From JAJECS01 sp965219705 (GTDB taxonomy: Bacteria; Chloroflexota; UBA11872), in assembly GCA_965219705.1 (NCBI GenBank), contig OZ244789.1, positions 744,001 to 808,000 of the forward strand: a stretch of 64,000 bases of DNA. Direction: 5' to 3'. Position 1 is the first letter of the stretch. Each line of letters starts with the position of its first letter. The notes under the pieces were generated by a model. The model was not told the DNA's origin. It did not search any database and saw only the letters and a program-made list of their open reading frames with translations. This document shows, piece after piece, positions 8,783-17,089 of this stretch. Position numbers and translations under genes: made by a program.

Positions 8783-8932
8783 ATGCGTAGTGTTTCAAAG
8801 AGACAACTCGGTCTTGCAGCCACCTCCTATCCAGAGGAAGACCCTGACGCGACGAGCCATCGACGCCGTGCGCAAGCGGCGCGCAGCCAGTCGCCCGGTG
8901 CGCCGTCGCCATACACTGGAGATCAAGCATGA
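8783..8932 (+). CDS. Small 49-aa ORF translationally coupled to the thioredoxin gene
   Basis: This ATG has one of the strongest ribosome-binding sites in the window (AGGAGG, 8770-8775, 7 nt spacing). The frame stays open for 49 residues and its TGA overlaps the ATG of the next gene (ATGA, 8929-8932), the classic arrangement for translational coupling. The peptide is basic and Ser/Ala/Pro-rich with no membrane segment, and I recognise no family. It could be a leader peptide controlling the thiol-redox pair, a small protein, or a remnant. Its existence rests on the ribosome-binding site and the overlap only. Confidence 0.45.
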   Translation: MRSVSKRQLGLAATSYPEEDPDATSHRRRAQAARSQSPGAPSPYTGDQA

Positions 8933-10146
8933 CGGATCGGATGCGCTGGTTGAGTCTGGCGGGCGCTCTCGCCGGCATTGGGGCGATCATCGCGGTGATT
9001 CTCATCGTGGTGCAGCCGCCACAAACCTTCGAAGCGTCCGGTGTGCCGGACGAGCCCGCCACGCCGCAGGCCGCACCCACGCCTGACGTTGCGGCAGCGG
9101 CCAGCCCCTCCGCAGCCGCGACGAACTCACCCGCAGCCGCCCCGAGCCCGTCGGCAACCGCGGCAAGCTCACCGGTAGCCGCCACAAGCCCCACCGCAGC
9201 CGCGGCGCCGCCGGAGCCAACCGGACCGCTCGCGCCGGAGTTCGTGCGAGTGACGCAGTGGCTCAACAGCCCACAGCTGAGCCTGGCCGACCTTCGAGGA
9301 CAGGTTGTGCTGATCGATGTGTGGACCTTTGGCTGCTACAACTGCCGCAACACCCTGCCGTACCTCCGCGACTGGCACGCGAAATACGCCTCCGAGGGTC
9401 TGCAAATCGTGGGCGTGCACACGCCCGAGTTCGACTTCGAGAAGGTTGAAGACAACGTGCGGGACGCCATGATCCGGCTGGGCGTGACCTGGCCGGTGGC
9501 GATGGACAACGACTTCGGCACCTGGCGCGCCTACAAGAACCGCTATTGGCCGCGCAAGTACTTGGTGGATCAGCAGGGCCACATCCGCTTTGACGTGATC
9601 GGCGAAGGGTCGTACGCGGAGATGGAACGCCGCATCCGGGCATTGCTGACGGCAGGCGGCGCTTCGCTGGACCATATCCCGATCGGCGGCGTAGTCGCCG
9701 GCGCCGCATTCGCGCAGACGGCGCTGTACACCGGCGAGGCCTGGGAAGAGGGCCGGTTCGTGGCCGATGAGGGCGCGGCGGACGCGGGACAGCTCAGTCT
9801 CAGCGGCGCCTGGGTGGTGGAATCCGACCGCGTGCGGCCCGACGCGGCAACAGAGCTGACGTCTTGGGGCGCGACGGTCCGGGCAACGACCGGCGCGGTC
9901 AACGTAGCCGCGGAGGCGTCCTCGGAAACGCCGGTGCTGGTTGAAGTGACGCTGGACGGTGCGCCAGTGCCCGAATCACTGCGCGGCGCTCACGTCTACG
10001 CCGCCGAGGACGGAGCGACGTTCATCGCGGTGGGCGCGTTCGGCACCTACGGGCTGCTGCGCAACGCCGGCGACGCACCGCGCGAGCTGCGGCTGCACAC
10101 CGCCGACACCGGCCTGACGCTCTATACGTTCACCTTCGGGGCGTAG
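8929..10146 (+). CDS. Membrane-anchored thioredoxin-like protein with DipZ-type C-terminal domain
   Basis: 405 residues. An N-terminal membrane anchor (about 8-29) is followed by a low-complexity Ala/Pro/Ser/Thr linker (about 40-100). Next comes a TlpA/redoxin domain with active site CYNC at 136-139 and WPVAMDNDFGTWRAYKNRYWP typical of the DipZ class, then a beta-rich C-terminal domain (about 260-405) like the carbohydrate-binding-type module of mycobacterial DipZ. The predicted role is to reduce disulfides outside the membrane with electrons from the CcdA partner encoded 11 nt downstream. The ATG has GGAG 7 nt upstream and overlaps the stop of the small upstream ORF. In DipZ the CcdA part is fused at the N-terminus; here it is a separate gene. 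Confidence 0.85.
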   Translation: MTDRMRWLSLAGALAGIGAIIAVILIVVQPPQTFEASGVPDEPATPQAAPTPDVAAAASPSAAATNSPAAAPSPSATAASSPVAATSPTAAAAPPEPTGPLAPEFVRVTQWLNSPQLSLADLRGQVVLIDVWTFGCYNCRNTLPYLRDWHAKYASEGLQIVGVHTPEFDFEKVEDNVRDAMIRLGVTWPVAMDNDFGTWRAYKNRYWPRKYLVDQQGHIRFDVIGEGSYAEMERRIRALLTAGGASLDHIPIGGVVAGAAFAQTALYTGEAWEEGRFVADEGAADAGQLSLSGAWVVESDRVRPDAATELTSWGATVRATTGAVNVAAEASSETPVLVEVTLDGAPVPESLRGAHVYAAEDGATFIAVGAFGTYGLLRNAGDAPRELRLHTADTGLTLYTFTFGA

Positions 10147-10157
10147 ACCCTCCTCCG

Positions 10158-10874
10158 GTGGACCAGTCGCTCAACCTGGTGGTGGCGTTTGGGGCCGGCG
10201 CGGCGTCGTTCATTGCGCCGTGCACCCTCGCGCTGGTGCCGGCCTACGTGCTGTATCTGGGCGGCCTCACCCTGAGCGACAGCGACGCGGCCGGGGCGCG
10301 TGCGAGCCGCGGCGCGACATTGCGCAGCGTCCTCGCGTTTACCCTCGGATTCACGGCCGTATTCGTCATCCTCGGCGCCTCGCTTGGAGCACTGACCCAG
10401 ACGCTGGCGGACCATTCGGTGTGGCTGAACCGAGTGGGCGGCGCCCTCATCATCCTGCTCGGGCTGATGACCATGGGGTTGCTGCGGCTGCCGGTGGCGC
10501 AGCGCGGCTTCATCGTGCGCCCTCGGGTATCCCGCGAGCTGCACGTTGCCGGCTCACTCTTGATCGGCGGGGCATTCGCGCTCAGCTGGGTTCCGTGCGT
10601 GGGGCCGATCCTGGGAGCGATCCTCGTTCTGGCCGCCACCACGGCATCGGTGGGCGAAGGCGCGCTCCTGCTGCTGGCGTACTCGCTGGGCCTCATGCTC
10701 CCGTTCGCGGCCGCGGGCGCGTTCTCGGGGTGGACGCGGGCGCTCCTGCAGCGTCATGGCCAGGCCCTCAACTACGCGACCCACGTTGGCGGCGTCCTGC
10801 TCATTGCGCTGGGGATCGTGGTGTTTACGAATCTCATGCCGGTCATCGCCCGATATATTCCAATTGGCGTATGA
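10158..10874 (+). CDS. ccdA: CcdA/DsbD-family transmembrane thiol-electron carrier
   Basis: 238 residues, mostly hydrophobic, with about six membrane segments. It has the family's two conserved cysteine-proline sites: SFIAPCTLALVPAYVLYLGG near the N-terminus and WVPCVGPILGAIL in the second half. CcdA moves reducing equivalents from cytoplasmic thioredoxin across the membrane to extracytoplasmic thiol proteins. The start is a GTG placed 11 nt after the thioredoxin-domain gene, so the two form an operon and probably a working pair, equivalent to a split DipZ. No cytochrome c maturation genes are nearby, so general protein or carbohydrate-associated thiol reduction is as likely as cytochrome biogenesis. 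Confidence 0.9.
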   Translation: MDQSLNLVVAFGAGAASFIAPCTLALVPAYVLYLGGLTLSDSDAAGARASRGATLRSVLAFTLGFTAVFVILGASLGALTQTLADHSVWLNRVGGALIILLGLMTMGLLRLPVAQRGFIVRPRVSRELHVAGSLLIGGAFALSWVPCVGPILGAILVLAATTASVGEGALLLLAYSLGLMLPFAAAGAFSGWTRALLQRHGQALNYATHVGGVLLIALGIVVFTNLMPVIARYIPIGV

Positions 10875-10898
10875 CGGGCGCGGCGAACGGAATAGAAT
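10871..10898 (+). promoter_or_regulatory. Candidate promoter for the following membrane protein gene
   Basis: ATGACG (10871-10876, 4/6 match to the -35 consensus) and TAGAAT (10893-10898) are separated by 16 nt. Transcription from here would give a leader of about 75 nt to the ATG at 10981, which has GGACGGAG upstream. Confidence 0.35.
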
Positions 10899-10980
10899 GG
10901 GCAAGACTGGAGACATGTGGCGAGGCACACGGTCTCCGCAACACGGGCAGGCGTCTGGGGGATAGGACGGAGCGAATAGC

Positions 10981-12456
10981 ATGACCAGCACGCCAGACAA
11001 CCCGGCTGCCGCGCGTCTTGCGGCCGCCATCGGTCAGCTGCTTCCGGTCAGTGGCGAGCGCTCACTGACGGCGGCGGCCGAGAAATTTGATCTCGACATT
11101 GCGCCCGCCGTTGACGCGGAACACTACGCGGGGCGTCTGATCGCCGAAGCCAGCCGCGCCGACACGCTCGGGGACGTGGTGCGTGCGGTGATCGAGATGG
11201 GCGTCGTCTATCGCCGGGAAGCCCGCGAGCCGATCGACGCCGCCGAATATGCCGAGTTGTCCGCTGCCGCGGAAGCGTTTGGGATAACGATCGCACCATT
11301 CGCGGAAATCGAAGGCGCCGCCTCGGAGGGCGAGGCCTCCGAGCGGCGCCCACGGCTGCTTCGCGCCATGTTCGCCCTCTACTCCGACATGATGAGCGAT
11401 CCCGACGAAGAGCGAATGCTCAAGCTGGCCAACGTCATGGGCGGGCTGCTCCGGGCCAACGACGTCGAGATTCTGCGCCTGCCACAAGCTCGCACGAACG
11501 ATGTTCGCGGGGTCGTACGCATGGGCGGCATCGAGCACCTGATGGCCGTCCTGTGGGAGGTCGGCGACGACCCGCTTGAGATCGACACCACGGAAGAGTC
11601 CATCCACGTGCACGATCGGCGCATGCTGATCGTGGCCGTCCAGGGTTTTCCGCACAATCTGCGGCTCGATCCTGAACACGACCGCCGCAAGGTGCTATTC
11701 GATGGCCGCGATCTCACGCTGCTCCTCGAAGGCCGGTGGACGCTGCCCCACGCCGTGCGCTGGAAGGCTCGCGAGCAACGCGAGACGGGAGCGTTTGCGC
11801 GACTGCCGATGAGCCCACCCCAGAACGATCCGACGGCGCTCGCGTTGTCGTCGGACACGGCGACGGACATCGTCGAGGTGGAGACAGACCAGAAGACCCT
11901 GGCAGCCAACGTCGCCGAGTTCGACCAGACGATCTCCGAGGAGTTCGAGGCTTCGGAAGCCGAAGCGAAGCGCCTGCGCAAGATCGGCATCGTGCTGGCG
12001 TCGCTGGCCGTTGCCGTGATCATTGGGCTGTTCATCAATTCAAAGGTGCAAGAGTCGATCCAGGCCGGCCACCTCGATACCGCCAGCACCGCGGCGCTGC
12101 GAGCCGCCCAGGCGCAGGAAGATGCCCTGGAACGGCTCGAAGTCACCGGCCTGAGCAGCTATTTCAGCGACGCCGTGATTGCCAGCATTCAGCAGCAAAT
12201 CGACAGCCTGCGCGCCAACAACGTCTACGTAACCGCCCGCATCGACCGGGTAGTCTTGCGCGAAAACTCAGGCGTGCAGGACGAGCGAGCATTCATCGCC
12301 ATTCGCGAGACGGGGGTGACGGAGTTGCGCGGCAGCGGTGACGGACGGATTCTCAGCACTGATCCGGCCTATCGCGCGGTCCTCGGCTTCATCATGGATA
12401 GAGCCGAAAGCGGTAACTGGCTCGTAACCGACCGGCGGGTGTTCGATACCAGCTAA
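10981..12456 (+). CDS. Uncharacterised single-pass membrane protein
   Basis: 491 residues that I do not recognise. The N-terminal 330 residues are helical, acidic and soluble-looking. A single membrane segment (about 335-355, IGIVLASLAVAVIIGLFINS) follows, then an outside domain of about 135 residues. That domain ends in a beta-rich stretch (RIDRVVLRENSGVQDERAFI ... GNWLVTDRRVF) with a pattern like SnoaL/Tim44-type folds; this similarity is only an impression. The gene has its own candidate promoter and a Shine-Dalgarno-like GGACGGAG. It lies between the thiol-redox operon and tRNA-Cys, but nothing indicates a functional link. Confidence 0.7.
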   Translation: MTSTPDNPAAARLAAAIGQLLPVSGERSLTAAAEKFDLDIAPAVDAEHYAGRLIAEASRADTLGDVVRAVIEMGVVYRREAREPIDAAEYAELSAAAEAFGITIAPFAEIEGAASEGEASERRPRLLRAMFALYSDMMSDPDEERMLKLANVMGGLLRANDVEILRLPQARTNDVRGVVRMGGIEHLMAVLWEVGDDPLEIDTTEESIHVHDRRMLIVAVQGFPHNLRLDPEHDRRKVLFDGRDLTLLLEGRWTLPHAVRWKAREQRETGAFARLPMSPPQNDPTALALSSDTATDIVEVETDQKTLAANVAEFDQTISEEFEASEAEAKRLRKIGIVLASLAVAVIIGLFINSKVQESIQAGHLDTASTAALRAAQAQEDALERLEVTGLSSYFSDAVIASIQQQIDSLRANNVYVTARIDRVVLRENSGVQDERAFIAIRETGVTELRGSGDGRILSTDPAYRAVLGFIMDRAESGNWLVTDRRVFDTS

Positions 12457-12541
12457 CCCCGGGGTCGGCTGGACCGGGCGGCAGCGACGTTAGGTATTCT
12501 GGCGCGCGGTTGTTCGGGGCTGTCAAGGCTTGCGGCCGTTC

Positions 12542-12616
12542 GGCGACGTAGCCAAGTGGTAAGGCGGGGGTCTGCAAAACCCCTATACCTCGGTTCGATT
12601 CCGAGCGTCGCCTCCA
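12542..12616 (+). tRNA. tRNA-Cys (anticodon GCA)
   Basis: The acceptor arms GGCGACG (12542-12548) and CGTCGCC (12606-12612) pair perfectly. The anticodon arm is GGGGT-CTGCAAA-ACCCC with anticodon GCA, and the T-arm contains GGTTCGATTCC. The discriminator is T, as expected for tRNA-Cys, and CCA is encoded (12614-12616). The D-arm has AGCCAAGTGGTAAGGC. Confidence 0.97.
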
Positions 12617-12663
12617 GGGGGCGTCCAGGCCGCGCCAATGGCCGCTGTGCCACTGGTCCGTTC

Positions 12664-12730
12664 GCCCTGAGCTTGTCGAAGGGCGTCCTTTGAAGCCGCC
12701 GCGGGGGCGTGGTTCGACAGGCTCACCACG
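12664..12730. repeat. Pair of short palindromic repeats downstream of tRNA-Cys
   Basis: GCCC-TGAGCTTGTCGAA-GGGC (12664-12684) and CGTGG-TTCGACAGGCTCA-CCACG (12708-12730) carry related cores in opposite orientation. The same core appears inside the broken type ISP gene at 1826-1848. They occupy the gap between the tRNA and the convergent exonuclease gene. Confidence 0.65.
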
Positions 12731-12800
12731 AACGAGGCACTGGCTCACCCGAACGGGACGGCGCGGCCGGCGCACCCATCCCCGCCGCCGGTCCGTGGCG

Positions 12801-14591
12801 TCAGCTGTGCACGATGCGGCGCACGCGGTCCCACGCCTCCTCGACGAGCTCGCGCCCCGGGTTCCCCGGCGGCGCCGTCAGAAATTCATCGCGCGCGGCA
12901 CGAGCGTTGAGCCAGGCGAGGACGATGTTGCGATGATCGGCCGACGCGGTTTCGGTCGGCTCGCGCAGCGGTAGAAGCTCGTGCAGAGCGCGGCGCACGT
13001 CGGCGCGGCGCGGACGCGACAAGACGATATGCCGAGCAATTTGGCCGTCGTCAACCAGCGCAATCTCGGCATCGCACGGCTGCCGGGCGGCATCCACGAC
13101 AATCACGCGCTCACCCCCAAGTCCGCCGGCGAGCGGCAGACGCTCGACGCGCGCACGCCGCAGCCGCCGAACGATGACCTCACGCTCATCGCACGGGGCA
13201 TCGGCGCGAGTGATGACGGCAATCGCCGCCTTGCGGCCATTGCTGAGATAGGCCAGAGCGGCGGCACGCCGCCAGGGCTCGACACGGTCGGCGCTTCGAG
13301 CCGGCATGTCCAGCAGCCGGCGCACGGCCTGCGCGGCCAGCCGTGCGTCACGCGCCGTGCGGTAGGGGCCCACATAGTCGCCGACATCGCCGCGCACGAC
13401 CGCCGCGGTGTTCACGACCGCCGCGTCGGCCGGCCCGACGTGCACCAGCAGCCGCGAGGCGCGGCGCTGACGCTGCACGTTGTACACCGGCGCCAACTCG
13501 GCGATGAGCTCCGCCTCACGCAGGAGCGCACGAAGCTCCGATCCCGTGACCTCCCAGTCGACGCGGTCGATCCGCGGCAACATGTCGGCCCGCTGCCGGA
13601 CGAAGCTCTGCGACGTGGTGAAGTGCGCGCGCACGCGGCGCTGCAGCGACACGGTCTTGCCGACGTAGAGCGCCCGACCGGCCACGTCGCGAAAGACGTA
13701 GGCCCCGGCGGACGGCGGCAAGTTACGCGAGGCCCAGCGGGCAAGCTCCTTGGCGCGCTGCGGCATTGGGCCCTCCGGCCCGCCTTCCTCACCGAGCGCG
13801 CGCAGCGCCTCCACGGTCGTGACGCCCTTCGCGCGTGCACGGTCCAGCAGCGCCGCAAACAGGCGGTGCGTGGCGCGGGCGTCTGGGAGCGCGCGGTGGC
13901 GGGGCGCCTCGGGCTCCCCGAGCAGCTCCAGCGCATCCGCGAGGCCGGAGACCTCGGCCTCCGGCATCAGCACCTGCATCAACTCCATCGTGTCGAGACC
14001 ATCGCCGGGAAAGAGTGGGCGTTGGGACCATACGGCCTCGCGGTTGAGATAGCCGAGATCCGTGGGCAGGTTGTGCGCGACGAGCACCGCCCCGGCATGG
14101 AAGTCCCGGAACTCGTCCAGCACGTTTTCAATCGGCGGTGCGTCAACCAGCATCTCATCGGTGACGCCGGTGTAGCGCGTGATGAACCTGGAGACGCGAC
14201 CGGGAATGCGGACCAGGGTCTCGAATGTGCCGATGACAGCGCCATCGCGCACGCGTTCGGCGCCGATCTCGAGGACGCGATGACGGCCGCCGCGCCCACC
14301 GTTCGTCTCGATATCGAAGACCACGAACTCGGCCTGGTCCAAGTCTTGGGCCCGATGCCGCCACGCGGCCAGCTCCCACTGACCCGCCGGCGCGCGCCGC
14401 AAGCGGTCGTCCTTCAGCAAGAGGGGTTCCAGAGCGCGGGTCGCGATGGTGGCGGCCTTGGACTCCACGTGCAACACCGCCTGCGCCAGATGCTCCAGCG
14501 ACAACGGACGGTCGGCTTCGGTCAGCTCGCCGATGGCGGCTTCAACGAGCGCGCTGCGGCGCGGCCGCGGGCGGCCGTTTTCCGAGGTCAC
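12801..14591 (-). CDS. DEDD 3'-5' exonuclease fused to a GIY-YIG nuclease domain
   Basis: 596 residues. An N-terminal winged-helix-like segment (about 12-75) precedes a DnaQ/epsilon-type exonuclease domain (about 88-250). The exonuclease has D93-E95 (FDIETNG), D178 (VAHNLPTDLGYL) and H232/D237 (HRALPDARAT), the metal-binding DEDDh set. A GIY-YIG domain follows (GAYVF 296-300, LYVGK 308-312), of the type found in UvrC and Cho, then a C-terminal region of about 200 residues. The architecture matches the actinobacterial-type DEDD exonuclease/UvrC-like nucleases, thought to act in DNA repair rather than replication. Start GTG at 14591, about 20 nt after the upstream gene on the same strand. Confidence 0.9.
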   Translation of the reverse strand: MTSENGRPRPRRSALVEAAIGELTEADRPLSLEHLAQAVLHVESKAATIATRALEPLLLKDDRLRRAPAGQWELAAWRHRAQDLDQAEFVVFDIETNGGRGGRHRVLEIGAERVRDGAVIGTFETLVRIPGRVSRFITRYTGVTDEMLVDAPPIENVLDEFRDFHAGAVLVAHNLPTDLGYLNREAVWSQRPLFPGDGLDTMELMQVLMPEAEVSGLADALELLGEPEAPRHRALPDARATHRLFAALLDRARAKGVTTVEALRALGEEGGPEGPMPQRAKELARWASRNLPPSAGAYVFRDVAGRALYVGKTVSLQRRVRAHFTTSQSFVRQRADMLPRIDRVDWEVTGSELRALLREAELIAELAPVYNVQRQRRASRLLVHVGPADAAVVNTAAVVRGDVGDYVGPYRTARDARLAAQAVRRLLDMPARSADRVEPWRRAAALAYLSNGRKAAIAVITRADAPCDEREVIVRRLRRARVERLPLAGGLGGERVIVVDAARQPCDAEIALVDDGQIARHIVLSRPRRADVRRALHELLPLREPTETASADHRNIVLAWLNARAARDEFLTAPPGNPGRELVEEAWDRVRRIVHS

Positions 14592-14610
14592 GCGGGCTCT
14601 GCGCGGCGCG

Positions 14611-15006
14611 TCATTCCTCGCGGCCCCCGAGCAAGATCGACCCGACTACGTTGATCAGGCCAACGATGATCGAACCGACCAGCGCGCCGATCACGCTGCG
14701 GATTTCGATGGCCTCGACGGTCTGGGCCGCCAGCCAAAAGACGCCTGCGCTGACGAGCACGTGCGAGAGCCCCAGCGTCAAGAAGCCGAGCACGCAGGTG
14801 ACCGGCTTGAGCAGCAGATCCACCACCGGGCGGACGTAGGCGTTGACGAGCGCCAGAACGGCGGCAAACGCCATGACCGTGGTCCAGAAGTCGCGCGTAC
14901 CCTCGGGTGGAAGCTCGAGGCCGTCGGGGACAAGCGCCGCCACCGCCAGCACTGCAAAGAAGCACGTCACGAACCGCGCGATGAGGAAGCGAAACTCGCG
15001 GCTCAT
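14611..15006 (-). CDS. Phage-holin-like (DUF360-type) membrane protein
   Basis: 131 residues with four hydrophobic segments and the short hydrophilic turns typical of the chromosomal 'phage holin 4' / PF04020 family. NAYVRPVVDLLLKPV and LTLGLSHVLVSAGVFWLAA are characteristic stretches. The name is historical: these proteins are widespread in non-phage contexts, and nothing else phage-like is present. It is followed at close spacing by the exonuclease gene, suggesting co-transcription. Its function is unknown. Confidence 0.75.
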   Translation of the reverse strand: MSREFRFLIARFVTCFFAVLAVAALVPDGLELPPEGTRDFWTTVMAFAAVLALVNAYVRPVVDLLLKPVTCVLGFLTLGLSHVLVSAGVFWLAAQTVEAIEIRSVIGALVGSIIVGLINVVGSILLGGREE

Positions 15007-15045
15007 GCACGACCCATTGCAACTACGGCTGCAGCAGCTTCATCG

Positions 15046-15945
15046 CTATGCAGAGGCGCCGGAGCGAACCTCCACACCCGCAAGCTCCTCGAGCGGCTTG
15101 ATCAGCGCCGCGGCATCCAGGTCGCCCAAGCCCTTGTGGCGCGTCTCTTGGTAGAGCTGGTCGGCCAGTGTCGTCGCCAAAAGGCGCACATTGCTGCGCC
15201 GTCCCAGCTCCAGCGCCAGCCCCAGGTCCTTGAGCAACAACTCGACGCCGAATCGAGCCTCGAAGTCGCCCGGGAACACCAGGTTCGGCATGTCCACTTC
15301 CATGCAGCGGCTGGCGGCGTAGGCGCCCATGAGCGTGTCGAAGAGCTGTTGCGGGTTGATGCCGTTCTTGACCGCCAGGACAAAGGCTTCGGCATTGGCG
15401 GCGCGGACGCCGGCGATGATCATCTGATTCGCCAGCTTGGCCACGCAGCCGGCCCCCACCGGCCCGAAGTGCTGCACATTGCCGCCCACGATATCGAGCA
15501 GTTCTTGTCCGGCTGCGTAGTCCTCCGTGGTGCCGCCGACAAACACGGCGAGGGTGCCCGCCGTAGCTCCCGCCGGACCTCCGCTCACGGGAGCGTCAAG
15601 GTAGCCAACGCCCTTGCCGGCAGCCTCGGCGGCGCACTTCTGTGCGGTGTCCGGTCCGTTGGTGCCGAAGTCGATCCAGAGCTGGCCGTCGCGGGCCGTC
15701 TCGATGGCGCCGTTCTCGCCCAGCAGGATCGCCAGGGAGTCCTGCGGCAGCGGCACGTTGAGGCACACCACATCCGCCGCAGCGGCGACCTCCGCCGGGG
15801 TGGCAGCGGCCGTGCCGCCGTCGGCGACAAAGTCGTCAACCTTGCCCCGACTACGGTTGTGCACGATCAGCTCATGCCCGGCCGCCCGTAGATTCGTCGC
15901 CATGGGCAGCCCCATCTTGCCGAGGCCGATATATCCAATTCGCAT
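15046..15945 (-). CDS. NAD(P)-dependent beta-hydroxyacid dehydrogenase (3-hydroxyisobutyrate dehydrogenase family)
   Basis: 299 residues with the full family signature: an N-terminal Rossmann motif GYIGLGKMGLPMATNL, the substrate-binding DAPVSGGPAGATAGTL, and the KLANQMI segment carrying the catalytic lysine. Enzymes of this family oxidise 3-hydroxyisobutyrate, tartronate semialdehyde or related beta-hydroxyacids. Exact substrate cannot be read from sequence. A methylmalonate-semialdehyde dehydrogenase lies elsewhere in the window (52364), so valine catabolism is possible, but the two are not adjacent. AAGGAG precedes the ATG by 10 nt. Confidence 0.9.
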   Translation of the reverse strand: MRIGYIGLGKMGLPMATNLRAAGHELIVHNRSRGKVDDFVADGGTAAATPAEVAAAADVVCLNVPLPQDSLAILLGENGAIETARDGQLWIDFGTNGPDTAQKCAAEAAGKGVGYLDAPVSGGPAGATAGTLAVFVGGTTEDYAAGQELLDIVGGNVQHFGPVGAGCVAKLANQMIIAGVRAANAEAFVLAVKNGINPQQLFDTLMGAYAASRCMEVDMPNLVFPGDFEARFGVELLLKDLGLALELGRRSNVRLLATTLADQLYQETRHKGLGDLDAAALIKPLEELAGVEVRSGASA

Positions 15946-16080
15946 GCGCGGCTAGCTCCTTCAGGCACTGACGTCAGACCCGCGGCGCGCCGCAACCGTC
16001 ATCCCGCCCGCGGATACGACCGATCGGCGTCGACGCTACCGCTGGGGTATTCCCAGCCTTAGCAAACCATACCAATGGAC

Positions 16081-17010
16081 TCAGACGCGCGCCCACGCCG
16101 CGGCAAACGTGCGCTTGGCGTTGCCGATAATCTCGGCGGCCGTCTGGTTCGGCGCCGGCTTCATTTCAAAGCTGACCAGGGGCATCGGGGTCGGCAAATC
16201 CTTGTCGAAGTAGCCAATCTCGAAGAGCGCGCGCAGGAATGCCGCAAGCTCGGGGACGTCGTTCTCGCCACCAGGCTCTCCGAACACCGGATGCTGATCG
16301 CCCCATTGCGGGTGGGAGCGATCGCTGATGAGGCAATTGCCGATATGGGCCTGAATGATGTGATCCGCCGCTTTGCGCACGGAGGTCGGCGGGTCCTCAC
16401 CCAGCAGCGGCAGGTGGCTGAGGTCCAGGCAGAGCCCGAAGTTGGGCGTGTCGGCGCGAACCATCTCACTCACGCGGATGCAAAGCTCGACGGGACCGAG
16501 CAGCGAGCGCTTCTCGACCGCGCGATCGAACTGCTCAAGCGCGATCCAGATGCCGAAGCGGGCGGCATAATGGCAGATCTGCTGGAGCGAGTCGGCAAGG
16601 CGGGTCAGCGCCGGTTCAACGTCGTCGTCGGTCGGCGGCGCCGAGTTGGGCCCGTCGAGCAGGCCGACGAGCGGGGCGTCCAGCGAATGCGCCTCGTCCA
16701 CTCCCCGCAGCATCGCCTCGACCGCCCGCTGCCGCACGTCGGGATCGGCCGACGAGAGATCGAGATTGTCCAGCAGGAGCGCCGGATGCGCGCCGAATCC
16801 GAGCGCCAGCCGTGCCGTCCGGGCGCGCCGGGCCAGCTCCGAACGCGTGTCGTCGTCGTTGACGTGGGTGACTTCAAGAGCCTGGAAGAATCCATCGGCG
16901 GCCAGCGCCCCAACCGATTCGAGAATTGGCCCATCCCCGCCTTGCACCTCCGGGTGCAGCATGAAGTGCACGATGCCCACGTGCATATAGGCCTCGGGTG
17001 GTCGGTCCAT
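16081..17010 (-). CDS. Sugar phosphate isomerase/epimerase-like TIM-barrel protein
   Basis: About 309 residues of the xylose isomerase-like/AP endonuclease 2 superfamily. The metal-site pattern of this fold is visible: an early VGIVHFMLHPE strand, GIWIALEQFD in the middle, FGLCLDLSHLPLLGE, IIQAHIGNC, and a late VSFEMKP strand with a conserved glutamate. Such proteins isomerise or epimerise sugars or inositols, and many have unknown substrates. ATG 17010 is preferred because a GGGGGAC sequence lies upstream; 17028 and 16986 are alternatives. The neighbouring hydroxyacid dehydrogenase on the same strand suggests carbohydrate breakdown. Confidence 0.75.
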   Translation of the reverse strand: MDRPPEAYMHVGIVHFMLHPEVQGGDGPILESVGALAADGFFQALEVTHVNDDDTRSELARRARTARLALGFGAHPALLLDNLDLSSADPDVRQRAVEAMLRGVDEAHSLDAPLVGLLDGPNSAPPTDDDVEPALTRLADSLQQICHYAARFGIWIALEQFDRAVEKRSLLGPVELCIRVSEMVRADTPNFGLCLDLSHLPLLGEDPPTSVRKAADHIIQAHIGNCLISDRSHPQWGDQHPVFGEPGGENDVPELAAFLRALFEIGYFDKDLPTPMPLVSFEMKPAPNQTAAEIIGNAKRTFAAAWARV

Positions 17011-17089
17011 CGCACGGTCCCCCATCACACGGCGCCGCGGGCATAGTGGCCCGACCGGATGCGGCTGTCGAGGTGTGGGCTGGCGGAGG

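Noticed and set aside
14611..15006. Possible prophage signal from the holin-like gene
   Set aside because: The protein belongs to a family widespread in non-phage contexts, and no integrase, capsid, terminase or lysis genes are nearby.
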